Source of the DNA: an uncultured Bacteroidota bacterium
GTDB lineage: Bacteria > Bacteroidota > Bacteroidia > Chitinophagales > Chitinophagaceae
DNA: 7,787 nucleotides
Reading direction: 5' to 3'
NCBI GenBank assembly: GCA_903912435.1
Contig: CAIWHI010000963.1
Coordinates: forward strand, 1-7,787
Part shown: one piece after another, positions 1 through 5,172 of the stretch
How positions within the stretch are numbered: the stretch's first letter is position 1
How the letters are laid out: each line of letters starts with the position of its first letter
Position numbers and translations under genes: made by a program
Notes under the pieces: model-generated
The model's input: the letters and a program-made list of their open reading frames with translations, nothing else
What the model was told of the DNA's origin: nothing
Database searches by the model: none

Positions 1-2
1 GG

Positions 3-1001
3 TGTAAAAATACTGAGATGGTCTATTCAAATGCCTATCCCACTGCCGGAACCATTATTACACCATCAGTTGTATGTGTAGGTTACCCATATACTTTAAC
101 CAATTCAGTAACCGGCGGCAGGTGGTCGAGCAGTAGCCCTGCCATTGCAACAGTTGGGTCAGTTTCAGGAAGTATAAATGGTATAAGTACCGGAACAGCC
201 ATAATTACTTACGCTATTACAGGATGTGCCGTGGTAACAGCAACAACCGTTATAACTGTTAATCCCCTACCTGTGATTAGTGGAGGTGCATTTGTCTACC
301 AGGGTGCAAGCATAACCTTGTCAGGTACTCCTACAGGGGGAATCTGGCATAGTTCAGTTACATCTTTTGCTAGTATAGATTCTATAACAGGTGTGGCTTT
401 AGGTGTAGGGATGGGGAATTCTGTAATTAATTATACATCACCTATAGGTTGTGTAGGTATAGAAACACTGACTGTTGGTGGTTTGCCTAATCCCGGTACA
501 ATCGTAGGACCACCTGTTATCTATGTAGGGTTGGATTTTAGTATGCATGAATTGCAACCCGGAGGTATATGGAGTAGTAGTGATATGAGTATTGCATCAA
601 TAGGTTCAACAGGACTTATAAGAGGTATATCATTAGGTACTGTTACAATATCCTATACTGTAACAAATCCATGTGGGTCATCAACTGCAACTAAAACAGT
701 GATTGTAGAGTTGACTAATATGGTGAATCCTATAGGCTACTACAATCCAGGGAGTTTCCAAATTTTCCCTAATCCTGTAAGAGAGCAGCTAACCATACAA
801 TGGTCAAACCAATTTACAGGTAGGGCAGAAGTGAAAATAACAGATATGCTAGGAAGAGAGGTGTTTGAATCTAATTTCCTGATGGATGCAGATGAAGTGA
901 ATAAGGAATTTGGGTTATCGGAATTGCCGGATGGGCTTTATATGGTTACTTTCAAAACCGATAATACAAGCTACACCACAAAAATGGTTAAAATGAAATG
1001 A
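3..1001 (+). CDS. Big2-type Ig-like repeat protein with T9SS type A sorting domain (5' truncated by window edge)
   Basis: Partial gene. The frame is open to the window's left edge, so the ATG at 18 is internal: the residues before it (C-K-N-T-E) look like the end of an earlier repeat. Counting from that ATG, three Ig-like repeats lie at about 11-82, 86-154 and 160-231. Each has the core G-G-x-W-x-S-S followed by a G-T/G-N...I-x-Y-T strand. The tail at about 245-327 is a T9SS type A sorting domain: FQIFPNP at 247-253, ITDMLGREVF at 274-283, GLYMV at 306-310, ending in K-M-V-K-M-K. By family knowledge such proteins pass through Sec and T9SS and end on the cell surface or outside the cell. Repeat by repeat it aligns with the next gene (1178-2410); if collinear, about 80 residues including the signal peptide are missing. 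Ligand and role are unknown. The domain calls are by eye; the sorting tail is the surest. Confidence 0.9.
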   Translation, partial: CKNTEMVYSNAYPTAGTIITPSVVCVGYPYTLTNSVTGGRWSSSSPAIATVGSVSGSINGISTGTAIITYAITGCAVVTATTVITVNPLPVISGGAFVYQGASITLSGTPTGGIWHSSVTSFASIDSITGVALGVGMGNSVINYTSPIGCVGIETLTVGGLPNPGTIVGPPVIYVGLDFSMHELQPGGIWSSSDMSIASIGSTGLIRGISLGTVTISYTVTNPCGSSTATKTVIVELTNMVNPIGYYNPGSFQIFPNPVREQLTIQWSNQFTGRAEVKITDMLGREVFESNFLMDADEVNKEFGLSELPDGLYMVTFKTDNTSYTTKMVKMK

Positions 1002-1023
1002 TAAGAAGGTGAAAAAATTGTGA

Positions 1024-1049
1024 CCCGGCATTCATGCCGGGTTTTTTTT
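1024..1049 (+). terminator. Rho-independent terminator after first gene
   Basis: A perfect 7-bp stem, CCCGGCA (1024-1030) with TGCCGGG (1035-1041), has a TTCA loop and is followed at once by eight T residues (1042-1049). An A-T pair (1023/1042) can extend the stem. It lies 22 bases past the stop codon of the first gene and is a textbook intrinsic terminator, so the second gene probably needs its own promoter. Confidence 0.92.
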
Positions 1050-1134
1050 CTAAAAGCACAACGCAGTTAATTTAAATATTATATATTAATAGAAAATAAT
1101 TCTAAGCATTAGGATACCGTGAATATTTCTATCA

Positions 1135-1160
1135 TTGTTTTTGGATTTTTTTTACCTTTA
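1135..1160 (+). promoter_or_regulatory. Possible Bacteroidota-type promoter of second gene
   Basis: TACCTTTA at 1153-1160 matches the Bacteroidota -7 consensus TAnnTTTG at every fixed base except the last. TTG at 1135-1137 is a possible -33 element, but the 15-base gap is shorter than usual. The ATG lies 17 bases after the -7 box, which leaves a very short leader. A strong terminator stands upstream and the next start downstream, so a promoter is expected in this gap. No Shine-Dalgarno sequence is present; the leader is A-rich (CAAAAAATCCGAAAA), as is common in this phylum. Confidence 0.4.
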
Positions 1161-1177
1161 TACAAAAAATCCGAAAA

Positions 1178-2410
1178 ATGAAACACCTCTATTTATTCCT
1201 TGTTTTGCTTCTCTTGTCAAGTTCTGTTTTTGGTATTGGTGCTATAACCGGAACAACCAATATTTGTGTTGGTAATACTTCTACCATGTCCGATACTTCT
1301 GCTGGAGGTACATGGTCTAGCAGTAATATTGCTTGCGCCTCAATAGGCACCTCATCTGGAATAGTTACCGGTGTAAGTTTAGGAACATCTATGATAACCT
1401 ATAGGGTAGGAAGTGCCTATTCTACCATAATGGTAACTGTAAGTAACCCTGTGAGTGCAGGTAGTATTTTAGGATTATCTACATTATGTCAGGGTACGGA
1501 TATTGTTTTATCTGAAACTACAACTGGGGGTGAATGGTCGAGTAGTAATACTGGTGTAGCAACAATTGATACAGGAGGTTTATTAAGTGGCATTAATGGG
1601 GGGACAGCAACTATCAGTTATACAGTTTCGGGATGTGCAATTATTTCAGCAACAACGGTTATTGTTGTAAATCCTAAACCATTATTTAGTCGTAGGAATC
1701 ATATTTGCGTTGATAATTTTGATACACTTATCGTTTATCCACCAGGTGGTAGTTGGTCAAGCAGTAATATAGGAATTATTAGTCTTGATAGTATTAGAGG
1801 TATTGCCCATGGCATTACTACCGGAACCTCTACATTATTTTATACCTCCATTGCCGGTTGTTCTAATTCGGAGACCTTATTTGTTGATACATTACCGAGA
1901 GTAGCATCTATTACTGGTAATGATGTGTTATTTTATACAAATATTGAAACTCTTTCTGATTCTGTTACAGGTGGAATTTGGTCAAGTAGTGACGAGTTAT
2001 TAGCCATAGTAGGGTCTACAAGTGGAATTGTTCAGGGCATTTATGGGGGGAATGTAGTTATTACTTATACTATTGCAAACACATGTGGGGTATCATTTGC
2101 TACGTTTGGAATATTTTTGTATTTTGAAGCAGTTAAGCCTTTATCCTATAATTATGGTAGTTTTCAGATTTTCCCAAATCCGGTAGCTGATATTCTTACC
2201 ATACATTGGGCTAGCCAATTCAAAGGGCTTGCATGGGTAACTATTACAGATATGCTGGGCAGGGAGGTATTTGAGTCGAAATTCCTGATGGATGCTGATG
2301 AGGGGGATAAGGAATTGGGGTTGACGGGATTGCCAGATGGGCTCTATATGGTTACTATCAAAACCGATTATATGAGCTATAACTCAAAATTTGTGAAGTT
2401 GAAACGATAG
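1178..2410 (+). CDS. Secreted four-repeat Big2-type Ig-like protein with T9SS type A sorting domain
   Basis: A complete 410-residue protein. Residues 1-19 are a signal peptide (basic MKH, leucine-rich core, likely cleavage after V-F-G). Four Ig-like repeats follow at about 22-88, 95-165, 170-236 and 243-313, each with G-G-x-W-S-S-S near its start; they resemble the bacterial Ig-like Big2 family. Residues 325-410 are a T9SS type A sorting domain: GSFQIFPNP at 327-335, TITDMLGREVF at 355-365, GLYMV at 388-392, ending K-F-V-K-L-K-R. Repeats 2 and 3 carry a Cys pair (104/153, 177/228) that could form a disulphide; repeats 1 and 4 do not have both. It is the near twin of the gene upstream, above all in the tail. 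A terminator-like hairpin on each side suggests it is transcribed alone. A structural or adhesive surface role is inferred only from the fold; no catalytic motif is visible. The ATG is chosen because the signal peptide starts directly at it. Confidence 0.93.
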   Translation: MKHLYLFLVLLLLSSSVFGIGAITGTTNICVGNTSTMSDTSAGGTWSSSNIACASIGTSSGIVTGVSLGTSMITYRVGSAYSTIMVTVSNPVSAGSILGLSTLCQGTDIVLSETTTGGEWSSSNTGVATIDTGGLLSGINGGTATISYTVSGCAIISATTVIVVNPKPLFSRRNHICVDNFDTLIVYPPGGSWSSSNIGIISLDSIRGIAHGITTGTSTLFYTSIAGCSNSETLFVDTLPRVASITGNDVLFYTNIETLSDSVTGGIWSSSDELLAIVGSTSGIVQGIYGGNVVITYTIANTCGVSFATFGIFLYFEAVKPLSYNYGSFQIFPNPVADILTIHWASQFKGLAWVTITDMLGREVFESKFLMDADEGDKELGLTGLPDGLYMVTIKTDYMSYNSKFVKLKR

Positions 2411-2426
2411 GTACATAGAGAATTTT

Positions 2427-2452
2427 ATAACCCGGCTATAATGCCGGGTTAT
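2427..2452 (+). terminator. Perfect 10-bp hairpin after second gene, terminator-like but without U-tract
   Basis: ATAACCCGGC (2427-2436) pairs perfectly with GCCGGGTTAT (2443-2452) around a six-base TATAAT loop, 16 bases past the stop codon. The GC core is the same CCCGGC/GCCGGG as in the terminator after the first gene. The sequence after it (TCGATTTA) has no T run, so it may terminate weakly, or act as a 3'-end stabilising or bidirectional element. Confidence 0.65.
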
Positions 2453-2500
2453 TCGATTTATAGGGCATTGATTGATTCAGTGCGAAATATTTTGGAATTC

Positions 2501-2537
2501 TTACTAACATTTTGCCATTATTATACGCCTATATGGT
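2501..2537 (+). promoter_or_regulatory. Upstream element of third gene, shared with fourth gene
   Basis: TTACTAACATTT at 2501-2512 and TACGCCTAT at 2524-2532 recur in the same order and at the same 23-base offset upstream of the fourth gene. The TTTTG at 2510-2514 could serve as a -33 element. A -7 box would then fall at or just after TACGCCTAT, but the match to TAnnTTTG here (TATATGGT, 2530-2537) is poor. The block ends about 40 bases before the ATG at 2575. Whether it is a sigma-factor promoter, an operator or only a remnant of duplication is not settled by two copies. Confidence 0.5.
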
Positions 2538-2574
2538 TAGTAATTAATCCCAAACCCCTTTCAAATTCAATTTT

Positions 2575-5007
2575 ATGAAAAAGCTGTATCTGACCCTAAT
2601 GATCATTTTTTCTGCTGGTTTTTCGTTTGCCGTGGCTCCTGTTACTGGTACTCCTTCATTTTGTAAAGGTTCCAATGCAATTTATGCAGATGCAACTCCC
2701 GGAGGTATATGGACATCAGAGAATACCGCCATAGCAATAGTAGGTTCTTCCTCAGGAATGGCTACTGGCATTTCTACAGGAACTACGCATCTAACTTATA
2801 CTATGGGTGCAGCATATTCCACCTATTTAATTGAAGTATTGGCAATACCTTCTGTAATTGGAGGCCCATCAGCAGTATGTATTGGGTATCCTGTTACTGA
2901 GACTGATTCAATCACTGGTGGTGTATGGACAACTCCGTCTCTATCTGTTACTATTGGAATGACAAGTGGTGTACTTACAGGTATAACATCCGGAACAGCT
3001 GTGATTTCGTATACAAATACCAGTGGCTGTGCTGTATCGAGGGTTATAACTGTGAACGCAGCCCCTGTATCCTACCATATTACCGGTGGTGGTACTTATT
3101 GTATTGGTGGGGCGGGCTATCATATTGGCATAGATGGTTCTGGTACAGGTGTCAACTATCAATTATTTATGAGCGGTGTGGCAATTGGTTCACCGGTAGC
3201 AGGTACCGGTACAGCCTTGGATTTTGGTGTTTTCACAACGGCAGGTATTTATACCGTATTAGGCACAAATGCTACAACTACCTGTAATATAGAAATGACA
3301 GGGAGTGATACTATATCTATAAATCCTGCACCAACAGTTTATACTGTTACAGGTGGAGGTACTTATTGTACAGGAGGTGCAGGAGTACACATTTTTTTGT
3401 CTAATTCTGATATGGGTATTAATTATCAGATGTATCTTGGTACCACACTAGTTTCTTTATTAGCTGGTACAGGGTTGCCACTTGATTTCGGTTTGTTTAC
3501 ATCTGTCGGTTATTATACAATACGTGCTACAAATGCTACTACAGGATGCAACAGCATTATGGCAGGTAGTGCTACTGTTACCATAGATACAATAGTGACA
3601 CCATCTGTTACTATTAATATAACCCCGGGTGATACGGTATGTCCTGGTACGTTGGTTACTTTTAGTGAAACAAATACAGGTGGTGGCAGTGCACCAACAT
3701 TTATTTGGAGGGTGAATTCGGTAATTGTTGCAACTGGTCCGACGTTCACATATGTACCAGTTGCCGGTGATATGATTGGGGTTAATATGAATAGCAGTGC
3801 AACATGCGCAATACCAGCATCGGTTTCTTTTGATACCTTCATTGTTGTACGAACCCCTGCCGTAACCGGGACAATGACAACTGCAGCCTGTGGGAGTATA
3901 TATACATTATCAGCAAGTGGAGCCACAAATTATATATGGTCACCATCTACAGGTCTCTCTTGTGCCACCTGTGCCACAACTACTATCAACCCATCAGCTA
4001 CTATTAACTATGTAGTCACAGGAAGTGTAACAGGTGGATGTTCAGGTACTTATTCAGTGACAGTGCCAGGTAACAGGATACATGGTAATATTACCTTTAG
4101 CAGTGCTGCCCCTGATACATTGGATACAAAGGTTTGGTTGATACAGTTTAACTCAGTGGATAGTTCAATTGCCGCTCTTGATTCAACAACTACATGCCTT
4201 AATGGAGGTGTACCCTACTATGAATTTGATGGGGTTGCTTCGGGCAATTATCTGGTAAAGGCTAAATTGATCCATGCCGGTGCGGTAGGTTGTAGCGGAT
4301 ATATACCCACTTATGGTGCGAGTAGTAGTTATTGGTATTCGGGTACAACTGTAATGCATACCACTTCTTCAGATAGCCAGGACATAAATATGATCTATGG
4401 CACTGTGCCGGCAGGGACTGGGTTTATTTCAGGCTATGTGATATCCGGAGCAGGCAGGGGGACAAGTACTGATGTTCCGGTTGCGGGTATGATTATTTAC
4501 CTGAGAAATGCAGCCAATAATATCCTTACCTACACTTTTACTGATGCAACTGGTAATTATTTCTTTAATAATCTAGATTATGGTACTTACAATATTTACC
4601 CCGAAAATTATAGCTATTATACAATACCGTCGGCAGAGATTATTCTTACAAGTACAGGTGGCGGGAGCAATGATGTGAATTTTAAACGCCATACCACATC
4701 GCGCATCATTTCACTTATAAGGACCAATGGGGTAGACAAGGTTTCCAAATCGCTAAGTTCTTATAAAATCTATCCGAATCCTGTTAATGATATGCTGACT
4801 ATACAATGGCACAATCAAATTGGAGATCCTTTAAATGTAGTAATAACTGATGTTTTGGGTAGGCAGGTTTTTAATACCCAATATCAGATGATTGGTGATA
4901 CAGGTGAGAAACAAGTAGATTTATCAGGCTTTAAAAGTGGGGTTTATTGTGTCACTTTCAGATCGGGAAGCGAAATTTATACAGTGAAATTGGTGAAGCA
5001 GGATTGA
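2575..5007 (+). CDS. Large secreted multi-module Ig-like/PKD-like protein with Cna-B-type module and T9SS type A sorting domain
   Basis: A complete 810-residue protein. The signal peptide is residues 1-19 (MKK, hydrophobic core, cleavage near S-F-A). Modules in order: Big2-type Ig-like repeats at about 22-88 and 93-160 (G-G-x-W-T); two homologous modules beginning T-G-G-G-T-Y-C at about 168-250 and 257-337, each with G-[VI]-N-Y-Q, L-D-F-G and A-T-T-x-C; a PKD/Ig-like module at about 343-427 (PGDTVCPGT, F-x-W-R-V-N); a module with YIWSPSTGLSC (453-463) running to about 497; then, from GNRIHG at 499, a roughly 205-residue region whose second half (617-690) reads as a carboxypeptidase-regulatory-like/Cna-B beta-sandwich (T-D-A-T-G-N-Y-F-F-N-N-L). 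The T9SS tail is at about 728-810: YKIYPNP, VITDVLGRQVF, final K-L-V-K-Q-D. It is a paralogue of the following gene. No enzyme motif is visible; an adhesin or matrix role is inferred from the folds and T9SS export. Confidence 0.93.
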   Translation: MKKLYLTLMIIFSAGFSFAVAPVTGTPSFCKGSNAIYADATPGGIWTSENTAIAIVGSSSGMATGISTGTTHLTYTMGAAYSTYLIEVLAIPSVIGGPSAVCIGYPVTETDSITGGVWTTPSLSVTIGMTSGVLTGITSGTAVISYTNTSGCAVSRVITVNAAPVSYHITGGGTYCIGGAGYHIGIDGSGTGVNYQLFMSGVAIGSPVAGTGTALDFGVFTTAGIYTVLGTNATTTCNIEMTGSDTISINPAPTVYTVTGGGTYCTGGAGVHIFLSNSDMGINYQMYLGTTLVSLLAGTGLPLDFGLFTSVGYYTIRATNATTGCNSIMAGSATVTIDTIVTPSVTINITPGDTVCPGTLVTFSETNTGGGSAPTFIWRVNSVIVATGPTFTYVPVAGDMIGVNMNSSATCAIPASVSFDTFIVVRTPAVTGTMTTAACGSIYTLSASGATNYIWSPSTGLSCATCATTTINPSATINYVVTGSVTGGCSGTYSVTVPGNRIHGNITFSSAAPDTLDTKVWLIQFNSVDSSIAALDSTTTCLNGGVPYYEFDGVASGNYLVKAKLIHAGAVGCSGYIPTYGASSSYWYSGTTVMHTTSSDSQDINMIYGTVPAGTGFISGYVISGAGRGTSTDVPVAGMIIYLRNAANNILTYTFTDATGNYFFNNLDYGTYNIYPENYSYYTIPSAEIILTSTGGGSNDVNFKRHTTSRIISLIRTNGVDKVSKSLSSYKIYPNPVNDMLTIQWHNQIGDPLNVVITDVLGRQVFNTQYQMIGDTGEKQVDLSGFKSGVYCVTFRSGSEIYTVKLVKQD
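3076..3588 (+). repeat. Two tandem T-G-G-G-T-Y-C modules in third gene
   Basis: Two coding repeats of about 80 residues (3076-3333 and 3343-3588). Both read T-G-G-G-T-Y-C-x-G-G-A-G, then G-[VI]-N-Y-Q, A-G-T-G, L-D-F-G-x-F-T and N-A-T-T-x-C. Homologous copies lie in the fourth gene at 6109-6627. Proline-containing linkers (N-P-A-P; V-T-P) separate them from the flanking modules. Confidence 0.85.
4072..4689 (+). repeat. G-N-R...Cna-B-type module, copy in third gene
   Basis: Coding block from GNRIHG to N-D-V-N-F-K-R-H. It aligns without large gaps to 6850-7470 of the fourth gene and is the most conserved long stretch between the two: K-V-W-L-I-Q-F-N-S, SSIAALDST, Y-x-E-F-D-G, V-K-A-K-L, SGYIPTY, VSGAGRGT-like and YTDA-like motifs are shared. 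DNA identity is also high locally, for example TGGTTGATACAGTTTAACTC in both. Confidence 0.85.
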
Positions 5008-5032
5008 GATTGAATAACTATCTGAAAATATT

Positions 5033-5060
5033 ATCCGGTGGAGATTAGACGGGTTTTATT
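5033..5060 (+). terminator. Weak candidate terminator after third gene
   Basis: ATCCG (5033-5037) can pair with CGGGT (5050-5054), including one G-T wobble, across a 12-base loop, and is followed by TTTATT. The stem is short and the loop large. It may be a decayed form of the CCCGGC hairpins after the first two genes, or chance. If it does not function, transcripts of the third gene could read into the fourth. Confidence 0.25.
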
Positions 5061-5101
5061 TCAAACGAGTGCCATATTGGGAAATAAATTCTTTTTTCAT
5101 A

Positions 5102-5138
5102 TTACTAACATTTGCAACTATTTTTACGCCTATCTTTA
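5102..5138 (+). promoter_or_regulatory. Promoter-like element of fourth gene, shared with third gene
   Basis: TTACTAACATTT (5102-5113) and TACGCCTAT (5125-5133) repeat the block found before the third gene with identical spacing. Here TATCTTTA at 5131-5138 matches the Bacteroidota -7 consensus TAnnTTTG except at the last base, with TTTG at 5111-5114 as a possible -33 element 16 bases upstream. The start codon is 34 bases after the -7 box, giving a leader of ordinary length. No Shine-Dalgarno sequence precedes the ATG (leader ends ATATTAATCTT). Confidence 0.55.
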
Positions 5139-5172
5139 AGAACGCCTTTTTTCAAACCTAAATATTAATCTT

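Noticed and set aside
18..20. ATG as true start of the first gene
   Set aside because: The frame is open upstream, no signal peptide follows this ATG, and the sequence around it aligns with the inside of gene 2's protein.
1042..1049. T8 run as a phase-variation tract
   Set aside because: It is non-coding and sits directly after a perfect hairpin, so a terminator U-tract explains it; no homopolymer tract of note was seen in the coding regions.
2925..3287. 120-residue open frame on + strand overlapping the third gene
   Set aside because: It lies wholly inside the 810-residue gene in another frame; its Tyr/Trp/Cys-rich product is an artefact of the G-G-T and T-A-T codon repeats.
3513..3926. 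137-residue open frame on the - strand
   Set aside because: Antisense shadow of the third gene. Its Val/Thr/Ile-rich product mirrors Thr/Asn/Gly codons on the other strand; no signal peptide, domain or promoter supports it.
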